A DNA stretch of 15,894 bases from Dehalococcoidales bacterium (GTDB taxonomy: Bacteria; Chloroflexota; Dehalococcoidia; Dehalococcoidales; UBA2162). The notes beneath the pieces are model-generated. The model searched no databases. It worked only from the letters and a program-made list of their open reading frames with translations, and was not told the DNA's origin. This document shows, in pieces, positions 1 to 6,301 of this stretch. Position 1 is the stretch's first letter. Every line of letters begins with the position of its first letter. The stretch is taken from contig CP070645.1 of NCBI GenBank assembly GCA_020354275.1, positions 1,328,843 to 1,344,736 of the forward strand, in the 5' to 3' direction. The position numbers were made by a program, and so were the translations under genes.

Positions 1-256
1 GGAAAACATCTACCAGGTCTACCTTTTTCGGAACCGACAGAAGGTCAGGATAACTCCGCTGACCCAATACCTCATCAATCGTAGGATTAACAGGGATAAT
101 ATCGTAGCCCTGAGATTTAAGATAACTAGCCACCATGTGACTATCCCGCTCCGGCCGGGGGGAAAGTCCGACTACGGCTATGGTTTTAGCTTCCCGGAGA
201 ATGCCGATTACCTCCTCATCAGGTGGTGGTTCGGAATCCATTTGAAATCCTACCAT
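1..256 (-). CDS. CoA-binding domain protein (YccU/COG1832-like), partial at the window edge
   Basis: The minus strand opens with an ATG at 256 and stays open for 85 codons to the window edge, so the C-terminus is missing. The protein begins MVGFQMDSEPPPDEEVIG. It then shows the Rossmann-type segment AKTIAVVGLSPRPERDSHMV, followed by ASYLKSQGYDIIPVNP. A glycine-bearing first strand, a conserved RDS and a later PVNP are the hallmarks of the small stand-alone CoA-binding proteins (about 130-140 residues). These bind CoA or a related nucleotide in the cytoplasm; their physiological role is poorly defined. The start at 256 has a GGGGG purine run 6 nt upstream. The in-frame ATG at 241 is an alternative start with less ribosome-site support. 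The family call is confident; no specific function can be assigned. Confidence 0.85.
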   Translation of the reverse strand, partial: MVGFQMDSEPPPDEEVIGILREAKTIAVVGLSPRPERDSHMVASYLKSQGYDIIPVNPTIDEVLGQRSYPDLLSVPKKVDLVDVF

Positions 257-374
257 GCATTACCCCCATAAAAACGCTTAACAACCGTGTTGAATACTGT
301 AGTTGCCAGCCAATATCACCTAACTAACACCCTATCTTAATAATTGGATTCTACTATATATGTCCTCTTATACC

Positions 375-1406
375 TCAGACTGCGCCGGAGAGCCGATACA
401 CCCTAACCGCAGTATCGTGGAACAGGGCAGCCTTTTCCGCAGCCGAGAAGTCTTTAGCGATACGTTTGAAGGCGTTCCACATCACAGTGTATGAGTATGA
501 GGCCTTATCGACAGGGAAGTTACTCTCGAACATGCATCTGTCTACACCGAACTTCTCTATGCACCAGTGATAGTAGGGTGCCATGGCTTCGGCTATCTCG
601 GTTGATCTTGGCGGGGCCTTCCACTCGTTCCAGCCGAAACCGCACACTGGCATACCGAGGCCGCCGAGTTTGACCACCACATTGGAGCAGGCCGATAACT
701 CGGTTATTCCGTTCTGCCACTGCTGGAATACCTCCTCGCGTTTCCCGGCGTACGGTCCGGTACCCAGAAGTCCCCCTATATGGTCGACGATGATCTGCGT
801 ATCCGGATAGGCCCTGGCCAGGTCTGCCAGCTCCGGCAATTGTGTATGGTAGAGCCAGGCATCGAAACTCAGGCCATATCTCTGCAGGCAGCTAAACCCC
901 TCGCGGAACTTTGAATCCAACAGCAGTCCCTTGCGGGAACTCGTGTAGACCCCGGTATCCATGCTGGCATCCCAAGTAGTTGAATGCCGTATCCCGCGAA
1001 ACCGATTGCTGCTGGCCGCCACATGGGCCCCGAGCACAGCCGATACTTCTTTACCCAGCATAAGGTCGGCATGACCCACAATCCCGGCAGCGACCATCGT
1101 TGTTCCGTATTGACCGCTGGCGCTCTGCGCCGCTATTCCCTGCACGAACTCGGTCTCACCCACGGCCTGCATCTCGGCAGGCCCGCCCTTCCTGTACATT
1201 GACCGGCACTCGACAAACACGGTCTGGACAATATTGTGGGCGTCTCCTATATCCTGCAGCAGGTCTTCAAGCAGGTACCGGTTCCCGGGACGGTCTTCGC
1301 GTGCGGGACGGTCCCATAGATGGTGGTGCGGGTCACAGATGGGTATCTCAGGCTCCAGAGGCTCCTCCACGGTCATTCTCAACCACGAATCACGTTCAGT
1401 TACCAT
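375..1406 (-). CDS. Amidohydrolase family 2 / TIM-barrel metal-dependent hydrolase (COG3618-like)
   Basis: This 343-residue protein looks complete. It carries the N-terminal metal-binding signature DPHHHLWD (HxH at His27 and His29). Further candidate metal or active-site histidines are His187 (WLYHTQ) and His209 (IIVDHIGG), in the order expected for amidohydrolase_2 (PF04909) TIM barrels. Relatives open lactones (fuconolactone, 2-pyrone-4,6-dicarboxylate) or decarboxylate aromatic acids; the substrate here is unknown. The C-terminal motif reads FESNFPVDK (293-301) where lactonase members usually read FGSDWP. The usual catalytic Asp position is therefore Asn296, with Asp300 four residues later. 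The ATG at 1406 has an AAGGAAGG site about 6 nt upstream. The gene lies behind its own promoter (1470-1498) and is transcribed divergently from the aldo/keto reductase. No signal peptide is visible, so it is probably cytoplasmic. Confidence 0.88.
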   Translation of the reverse strand: MVTERDSWLRMTVEEPLEPEIPICDPHHHLWDRPAREDRPGNRYLLEDLLQDIGDAHNIVQTVFVECRSMYRKGGPAEMQAVGETEFVQGIAAQSASGQYGTTMVAAGIVGHADLMLGKEVSAVLGAHVAASSNRFRGIRHSTTWDASMDTGVYTSSRKGLLLDSKFREGFSCLQRYGLSFDAWLYHTQLPELADLARAYPDTQIIVDHIGGLLGTGPYAGKREEVFQQWQNGITELSACSNVVVKLGGLGMPVCGFGWNEWKAPPRSTEIAEAMAPYYHWCIEKFGVDRCMFESNFPVDKASYSYTVMWNAFKRIAKDFSAAEKAALFHDTAVRVYRLSGAV

Positions 1407-1469
1407 GTTATACCTTCCTTACAGGCGTTCTATGTTTACCGGGTTAGCATATACTGACTATGCCCCAAA

Positions 1470-1498
1470 AGTTTACGATTGTGATACGAGCATGTCAA
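1470..1498 (-). promoter_or_regulatory. Sigma70-like promoter for the amidohydrolase
   Basis: On the minus strand, TTGACA (1493-1498) and TAAACT (1470-1475) are separated by exactly 17 nt. The -35 is a perfect consensus and the -10 matches at 4 of 6 positions. It lies 64 nt upstream of the amidohydrolase ATG and faces away from the promoter at 1572-1600. Confidence 0.6.
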
Positions 1499-1571
1499 GC
1501 TAAGTATAGCCATATGGAGTCAGAAAAACCGGTAATCATAAGAATATTGATGTCTTACTCCGCATTATTTA

Positions 1572-1600
1572 TTGACAAAGCTACACGGGTAAACTAAACT
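1572..1600 (+). promoter_or_regulatory. Sigma70-like promoter for the aldo/keto reductase operon
   Basis: TTGACA (1572-1577), a 17-nt spacer and TAAACT (1595-1600) lie 66 nt upstream of the aldo/keto reductase ATG. Both hexamers and the spacing are identical to those of the divergent amidohydrolase promoter. The two promoters probably control the two transcription units together. The selenoprotein and NTF2-like genes likely share this transcript. Confidence 0.6.
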
Positions 1601-1666
1601 CAATTTCCAGGGTTTTATAAAATGGCCATTTCACTACGTTTCAGTTATATTTTATAGGGTTTTAGC

Positions 1667-2632
1667 ATGAATCGGCAGCAACCGCATAACCAAACTACGG
1701 GACAAGTTCCAGAAACGGTCATTTCTGAGTCAGGAATACCTTACCGCACTCTGGGCAGCACCGGCGAAAAAGTCTCTATCATCGGTCTGGGCGGGGCTCA
1801 TATCGGGATACAGCGCGACGAAAACGACAGCATAGGTATAATCCGGACCGCAATTGATAACGGTATCAATTTTATGGACAATTCATGGGACTACAACAAT
1901 GGCGCCAGTGAAATCCGGATGGGGAAGGCACTCCGGGACGGTTACCGCAGTAGGGTCTTCCTGATGACCAAGATTGACGGCCAGACCGGTAAATCGGCCA
2001 TAGAGCAGCTTGATGAATCGCTGAAAAGACTACAGACCGATACTATCGACCTGCTTCAATTCCATGAGGTAATCCGTATGACAGACCCGGAACGGATTTT
2101 CCAGCCCGGTGGCGGAATGGAGGCGATTCTAAAGGCAAAAGCGGCAGGTAAGGTCCGTTACATCGGTTTCACCGGTCATAAAAGCCCAGACATACACTTG
2201 AAGATGCTGCAGGTAGCCGTGGACAACAGCTTTATGTTTGATACCGTACAGATGCCGCTAAACATAATAGATGCCCATAAAGAAAGCTTCCAGAAGAAGG
2301 TCCTGCCGGTCCTCATCGAAAATTCCATTGGAGTACTGGCGATGAAATCTCTATGCAACGGCCTGATTTTCAACAGTGGTGTGGCCACTGCGGTTGAGTG
2401 CCTTCATTATGCCATGAGTCTGCCGGTAAGTGTCGTAATCACCGGGTGTGATTCTATACCAATACTCCAGCAGGCACTTGAGGCCGCCAGGAGTTTCCAC
2501 CCAATGAACGATGAACAGCGCCTGGCGTTGTTGGCCAGGACTGCGGAACTAGCTGAAAAAGGTGGCTACGAGCCCTGGAAAACGGGGACAGCCTATGATG
2601 CTACCTCACGGAACCCTCACTGGCTGGGGTAA
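1667..2632 (+). CDS. Aldo/keto reductase
   Basis: This 321-residue protein has the typical length of an NAD(P)H-dependent aldo/keto reductase (PF00248), which interconverts carbonyls and alcohols in the cytoplasm. The full catalytic tetrad can be read in order: Asp71 and Tyr76 in NFMDNSWDYNNG, Lys102 in FLMTKIDG and His133 in LLQFHEV. The N-terminal IIGLGGAHIG (38-47) fits strand 1, and the C-terminal half (SIGVLAMKSLCNG, then VVITGCDS) fits the cofactor-binding end of the barrel. A 20-residue polar N-terminal extension precedes the barrel but does not look like a signal peptide. The ribosome site is weak (AGGG, 8 nt upstream). The selenoprotein gene begins 41 nt after the stop with no terminator between, so co-transcription is likely. 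The substrate cannot be read from sequence. Confidence 0.92.
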   Translation: MNRQQPHNQTTGQVPETVISESGIPYRTLGSTGEKVSIIGLGGAHIGIQRDENDSIGIIRTAIDNGINFMDNSWDYNNGASEIRMGKALRDGYRSRVFLMTKIDGQTGKSAIEQLDESLKRLQTDTIDLLQFHEVIRMTDPERIFQPGGGMEAILKAKAAGKVRYIGFTGHKSPDIHLKMLQVAVDNSFMFDTVQMPLNIIDAHKESFQKKVLPVLIENSIGVLAMKSLCNGLIFNSGVATAVECLHYAMSLPVSVVITGCDSIPILQQALEAARSFHPMNDEQRLALLARTAELAEKGGYEPWKTGTAYDATSRNPHWLG

Positions 2633-2673
2633 AAGCCGGCAAACCTTATATATACTGCTTGGTATGGGTGATT

Positions 2674-3279
2674 ATGGCAGAACCAATGGAAATAACTGTC
2701 TATTCTGATTATCTCTGACCGTGGTGCTCTATTGCCGCAGTTCAGCTGCAAACGATAAAAGAGGAATACGGGAACAAGATAGCCATTGTTTACCGTAGCT
2801 ACATGCTGGTGCCCGGAGAAACACCTGTCAAGCACGCCGTCCCTTTCAGTACCGAGCCAGGACACCGTGTAGAAGTGAGTAATTCCAGAATAAGAGTACG
2901 TTATTCCGGTCGCCGAAAAACACTGGCCATGCTCAGTATGCCTGCTCAACAGGCTGCCAAGTGTGTCCGCCTGCAGGGAGAGGAGGTATTCTGGCGCTTC
3001 CATTTGAGCCTATTCAGAGCCTACTGCGATGAAGGAAAGAACATCAGCGAACGTGAAGTATTGATTGGCCTGGCGGCTGAAAGCGGGGTTGACGTTGACC
3101 GGTTTACCGCAGAATACGACTGCGGCCGGCAGAAGAATGAAGTGCTGTCAGAACACGATGATTATGAGGAGAACTGGGGTGGCTGGGGAATCCCTCTGGC
3201 CATAGTTGGTGACCATTATCCTGTAATAGGAGCAGTGTCACCTGACATCTACCGGCGAGCCATAGACCGCTTTCTATAA
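2674..3279 (+). CDS. DsbA/FrnE-like thioredoxin-fold oxidoreductase, candidate selenoprotein (UPWC active site)
   Basis: Read from the ATG at 2674, codons 6-18 give EITVYSDYL-[TGA]-PWC. The TGA (2716-2718, codon 15) sits exactly where DsbA-family proteins of the FrnE / HCCA-isomerase type (PF01323) have the first Cys of CPWC. Reading TGA as selenocysteine gives an intact 201-residue protein. It has the strand-helix start (1-35), a helical middle with SMPAQQAAKCVRLQGEEVFW (88-107), and the late GGWGIPLAIVG (169-179) whose Pro174 fits the cis-proline facing the active site. It ends in the usual GAVSP...I..FL helix. The reading frame is open throughout apart from this TGA. A SECIS-like hairpin lies just downstream. 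There is no signal peptide, so a cytoplasmic thiol/selenol redox role is inferred. GGGTG lies 3 nt before the ATG, and ATG 2686 is an alternative start. Standard gene finding would begin at ATG 2803 and remove the active site. The competing reading is a recent nonsense mutation. Confidence 0.82.
2732..2751 (+). promoter_or_regulatory. Candidate bacterial SECIS element
   Basis: The stem pairs TTGC (2732-2735) with GCAA (2748-2751), has one C-U mismatch (2736/2747), then pairs GC (2737-2738) with GC (2745-2746). It closes on the loop AGTTCA (2739-2744). The loop starts 21 nt after the TGA and has G as its second base. This agrees with the known bacterial SECIS rule: a small apical loop with a G in its first two bases, about 16-37 nt after the UGA. 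An alternative fold pairs GCAG with CTGC around a UUCAG loop. The fold was made by eye, not calculated. Confidence 0.6.
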
Positions 3280-3353
3280 AAGTAGGATGCTGAATGCTCA
3301 ACAGAAGGAAAGTAATAAGATAATGCGGGAAAATGCAGGAAGGGAGCAGACAG

Positions 3354-3830
3354 ATGACAGGTCAGAAAGAATCGTACCCCAGGGAGATAATTACCGTTGA
3401 AAAGATTACCGAGGATTCAGATGAATACCGGGTGGTCACCGTAGTAAACAACGAATATGAAGAAAAAGCGGTACTGGCAGCCACGGCCTACATGGACGCG
3501 TTTAACGAAGGTAATACTGAGAAGATGAGTGCCTGTATCAACTACCCCCATGCCCGTGTAGGGGTAAACGGTCAACTGGTAGTCAGTGAAGATGCTGAAA
3601 GTCAAACACCGCCGAATTTCTTTGAACAGTTCAGGAAGGTATATGGATGGAACCACAGCTGCTGGGATTCGCGGGAGGTGATACAGAGTATTGAGAACAA
3701 GGTTCACCTTATGGTGACCTTTTCACGGTACCGGGCTGATGGCAGCAAGATAGGTACGTTCCCTTCCATCTGGGTAATGACCAGACAGGACAATCACTGG
3801 GGAATCAAGATGCGCTCCAGTTTTGCCTGA
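3354..3830 (+). CDS. Small NTF2/SnoaL-like protein of unknown function
   Basis: This is a protein of about 158 residues with no signal peptide or membrane segment. The central part has the look of an NTF2-like cone fold. It contains a helix with AATAYMDAFNEGNTEKM followed by a CINYPHARV strand. Then come beta strands ending in RYRADGSKIGTFPSIWVMTRQDNHWGIKMRSSFA, a typical last hairpin of the SnoaL/DUF4440-like group. Such proteins can be enzymes, ligand binders or subunits, so no reaction is assigned. The start at 3354 is preferred because AGGAAGGGAG lies about 7 nt upstream. The in-frame ATG at 3333 is less well supported. The gene starts 74 nt after the selenoprotein gene on the same strand, so it is likely in that operon. 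Confidence 0.7.
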   Translation: MTGQKESYPREIITVEKITEDSDEYRVVTVVNNEYEEKAVLAATAYMDAFNEGNTEKMSACINYPHARVGVNGQLVVSEDAESQTPPNFFEQFRKVYGWNHSCWDSREVIQSIENKVHLMVTFSRYRADGSKIGTFPSIWVMTRQDNHWGIKMRSSFA

Positions 3831-3863
3831 CAAGACGGGAATGGCCCCTCATTTGGTAAGAAA

Positions 3864-3899
3864 CTCAGGGTAACCATGGTGACAAAGCTGCTGCCTGAG
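3864..3899 (+). repeat. Inverted repeat downstream of the NTF2-like gene
   Basis: CTCAGG (3864-3869) and CCTGAG (3894-3899) form perfect 6-nt arms around a 24-nt interior, which itself contains the palindrome ACCATGGT. It lies 34 nt after the stop codon. No T-tract follows, so it may be an RNA 3'-end structure rather than an intrinsic terminator. Confidence 0.3.
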
Positions 3900-3954
3900 C
3901 ATACCTGATAATAACCCTCCCCCGGTTCAATGACATTACACAGGAGTGATAGTC

Positions 3955-4017
3955 ATGATTCATAAGTTGGATAACGTTTATCCCCCTTTTTACCTACTAA
4001 CTGGAATAAAAAAATAG
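3955..4017 (+). CDS. Possible 20-residue small ORF
   Basis: An ATG at 3955 follows a good ribosome site (AGGAG, 8 nt upstream). It opens a 20-codon frame, beginning MIHKLDNVYPPF and ending in TAG. It lies in the 277-nt gap before the lipoprotein gene. The only support is the ribosome site. There is no recognisable motif or hydrophobic segment, and a chance ORF of this size is common. It could be a leader peptide. Confidence 0.2.
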   Translation: MIHKLDNVYPPFYLLTGIKK

Positions 4018-4107
4018 GGTATTATATTACTATCCATTAACCTCCCCCTTTATCTATTCCTATTCAAAACGGAAAAAGAGACTAAGTAGACAGCGAAAGG
4101 TCAATAA

Positions 4108-4944
4108 ATGGTGATTAGAACTCAACAGAATTTGGCAACCATATTTGGAATAATCATAGTATTGTTTGTTTCTGTTACGGGCTGCACAATACTCGAACCT
4201 TATATTTATCTTAAAGACAGTGGCACAATACAAATCGGGGGGGATGGCGAACCGATTGAGTTAATAGATAACCCGGATGCCACCAATCCTACCTACGCCG
4301 AACTGGTAGCATTTATCAGTAAAGATGGTACCGATACCAACGAATATATCCCGGGCAAGTATGTTTGTGCCGATTTCGCTGAAGATGTGCACAACAATGC
4401 TGAGGCTGCCGGGATCAGGGCAGCCTGGGTAGGTATTGAATTTGAAGGAGATGATATAGGTCATGCCTTAAATGCCTTTGAGACTACAGATAAAGGGCTG
4501 GTATACATTGACTGCACCGGTAGTACCCGGGAAAAAGAGCTTGATAAAATCGAGACGAATGGCGGAGGTGACATTTCCTTAACAGAGCCCATACCACGGG
4601 ACACTGCAGCATATGTTGAGATAGGCAGGGAATACGGGACTATATACATCACCAAAGCCACATCGCTGTCATATGACTTCTATCTGGAATATAAACAGAC
4701 ATGGCAGGAATATACCATTTTGTTAAATGATTATAATGAACAGGTCATAGCCTATAACCAGGAGACTGAGGGAAAGGTTTATTACACAGGGTCGCTGGAA
4801 CTGGCTGAGATTCAGCTTTGGGAAGCAAAGATAGTACGGATGCGTGATGAGCTGGAAGAACTGGGTGAACAACTGGGTGATTTCTGGTTTGAATCATTGG
4901 GTATTATAGAAGATATACACATATACTGGGGAAGGAATGGTTAG
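4108..4944 (+). CDS. Lipoprotein with transglutaminase-like (Cys-His-Asp) domain
   Basis: This 278-residue protein begins with a positively charged N-terminus and a hydrophobic stretch (about 11-24). That stretch ends in the lipobox SVTGC, with Cys26 as the predicted lipidated residue, so it should be anchored on the outer face of the membrane. The segment 85-137 carries the order expected of a transglutaminase-like/papain-fold core: Cys87 in KYVCADFAEDVHNNAEAAG, His119 in DIGHALNAF and Asp135 in VYIDCTG. The spacing suits the triad of that superfamily, whose members act as proteases, peptidases or cross-linkers. The C-terminal third (about 195-265) is rich in E, Q, K and L and looks helical or coiled-coil. 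The start has AAAGGT 7 nt upstream. The genes on either side suggest no pathway. Confidence 0.75.
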   Translation: MVIRTQQNLATIFGIIIVLFVSVTGCTILEPYIYLKDSGTIQIGGDGEPIELIDNPDATNPTYAELVAFISKDGTDTNEYIPGKYVCADFAEDVHNNAEAAGIRAAWVGIEFEGDDIGHALNAFETTDKGLVYIDCTGSTREKELDKIETNGGGDISLTEPIPRDTAAYVEIGREYGTIYITKATSLSYDFYLEYKQTWQEYTILLNDYNEQVIAYNQETEGKVYYTGSLELAEIQLWEAKIVRMRDELEELGEQLGDFWFESLGIIEDIHIYWGRNG

Positions 4945-5209
4945 ATATGGTATAGGAACCCGATCCCAGGGATTCCAATAACCATAAACAGAGGAACTTA
5001 CGAAACGACACTAGAGGTAAATGCCGGTATGTGGCTGCCAGTAACCGGTTCTTTGGTTTTACCCTGTTTCGTCAGGCTTTGCTAAAACGCTGCTACCTGT
5101 AGCTTGCCTTCACCAGGTCCACGATGGAATTCTTTATTAACCATGTTTGAGGATTACCAAAGTACCAACTGAGTACTACCGGTTATACTGTACCTTACTG
5201 CCATCACCT
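4945..5209. other. Intergenic region with no supported gene
   Basis: This convergent gap lies between the lipoprotein gene and the end of the ABC operon. It holds only weak hairpins: GGAA/TTCC arms near 4955-4976 and AGTAC/GTACT at 5161-5177. The latter might end transcription from the minus strand. No RNA gene or promoter was recognised. Confidence 0.3.
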
Positions 5210-6301
5210 TTATGTATTTCCACCGGGGAATATGTGAAGGTCCTCAAGCTCGAACCCCAGACCTACTCTGTCACCGAGCTGGTGGCTGGCCAGCGGCCCG
5301 GCAACCTCAACATTGAGGATGACATCAGTATCCACCACCTCCTTTACCGCCAGCCGGTAACGCACTACGGAGCCGAAATAGGTCACTTCTTCCACTTGCG
5401 CCTGAAGTAGACCGGAGCCAGATTCTTCAACCCTCAGACGCTCGGGGCGTATAGCGCAGATGACCTTTCCTTCCGGCCCTTCTCCCGTGGGAAGGGAAAA
5501 CTGTCTGCCCATTAGCCAAAGCCAGCCACTGGATATCACCCCGGTAAGGAAATTGACCTGCCCGATGAAATCAGCCACGAACCTTGTCGCCGGCCGCTCG
5601 TATATCTCCCTCGGCGAACCGACCTGCTCGATTACACCCTGGTTCATGACCATAATACGGTCGGCAATACTTATTGCCTCCTCCTGGTCATGGGTCACAT
5701 AGATGGTGGTGACATCAAGCATACGCTGTATCCTCCTTATCTCGTCCCGCATATCGGCCCGCAGGCGGGCATCCAGATTGGAAAGGGGCTCATCTAGCAA
5801 CAGCAGGGTTGGTTCGATGACCAGGGCACGTGCCAGGGCAATCCGCTGCTGCTGACCCCCGGAAAGCTCGTGGACACGTCGCTCTTCATAGCCACCCAGG
5901 CGTACCAGGTCGAGATACTGTTTTACCTTTGGCTGTATCCTCGACCGTGACCAGCGGCGGCGCCTCAGGCCGTAGGCAACATTATCATAGACATTCAGGT
6001 GAGGAAAGAGGGCGTAGCTCTGAAAGACCATGCCCAGGTTCCTCCGCTGCGGCGATAAGTGAGTAATATCATTCCCCCCCAGCCAGACCTCTCCCCGGTC
6101 CGGTTCGATAAGCCCGTTAATAACGTTCAGTGCCGTCGTCTTACCGCACCCGGAAGGACCGAGCAGGCAGCATAGCTCTCCTTTGTCGACGTTAAGCGAA
6201 AGATCACGCAGCACCTCTACATCACCAAAGCTTTTATCAATATGCCTCAGTTCCAGGTCTACTGAGCTGAGGCGTGGTGTGTCAGCACTCTGTGTACCCA
6301 T
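5210..6301 (-). CDS. ABC transporter ATP-binding protein (FbpC/AfuC/PotA group)
   Basis: This 363-residue protein is the cytoplasmic motor subunit of the importer encoded with it. All nucleotide-binding motifs are present: Walker A GPSGCGKTT (48-56), Q-loop FQS (Gln94), signature LSGGQQQR (146-153), Walker B LLLLDEP (Asp170, Glu171) and the switch His204 in VTHDQEEA. A C-terminal TOBE-like region (about 285-363) is typical of the Fe3+/polyamine/sugar importer subgroup, which usually runs 340-370 residues. The ATG at 6301 overlaps the end of the permease gene by 43 nt, which suggests translational coupling. GAGGGGGG lies about 11 nt upstream of the start. The ATPase is competent by motif; the substrate is set by the binding protein, not by this subunit. 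Confidence 0.95.
   Translation of the reverse strand: MGTQSADTPRLSSVDLELRHIDKSFGDVEVLRDLSLNVDKGELCCLLGPSGCGKTTALNVINGLIEPDRGEVWLGGNDITHLSPQRRNLGMVFQSYALFPHLNVYDNVAYGLRRRRWSRSRIQPKVKQYLDLVRLGGYEERRVHELSGGQQQRIALARALVIEPTLLLLDEPLSNLDARLRADMRDEIRRIQRMLDVTTIYVTHDQEEAISIADRIMVMNQGVIEQVGSPREIYERPATRFVADFIGQVNFLTGVISSGWLWLMGRQFSLPTGEGPEGKVICAIRPERLRVEESGSGLLQAQVEEVTYFGSVVRYRLAVKEVVDTDVILNVEVAGPLASHQLGDRVGLGFELEDLHIFPGGNT

Noticed and set aside
2617..3003. Minus-strand ORF of 128 codons opposite the selenoprotein gene
   Set aside because: It has no recognisable motif, and it overlaps the well-supported plus-strand frame and the reductase stop. It is a shadow ORF.
2803..3279. A conventional 158-residue CDS starting at ATG 2803
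   Set aside because: This start falls inside the thioredoxin fold, removes the active site and has no ribosome site. The frame runs back cleanly through TGA 2716 to ATG 2674, so the longer recoded gene explains the data better.
4990..5150. Possible gene remnant on the minus strand (frame with about 60 codons and two stops, containing NSIVDLVKASYR)
   Set aside because: There is no family match I can name and there are two internal stops (TAG, TGA). The TGA has no redox-motif context, so this is neither a pseudogene nor a second selenocysteine site that can be supported.
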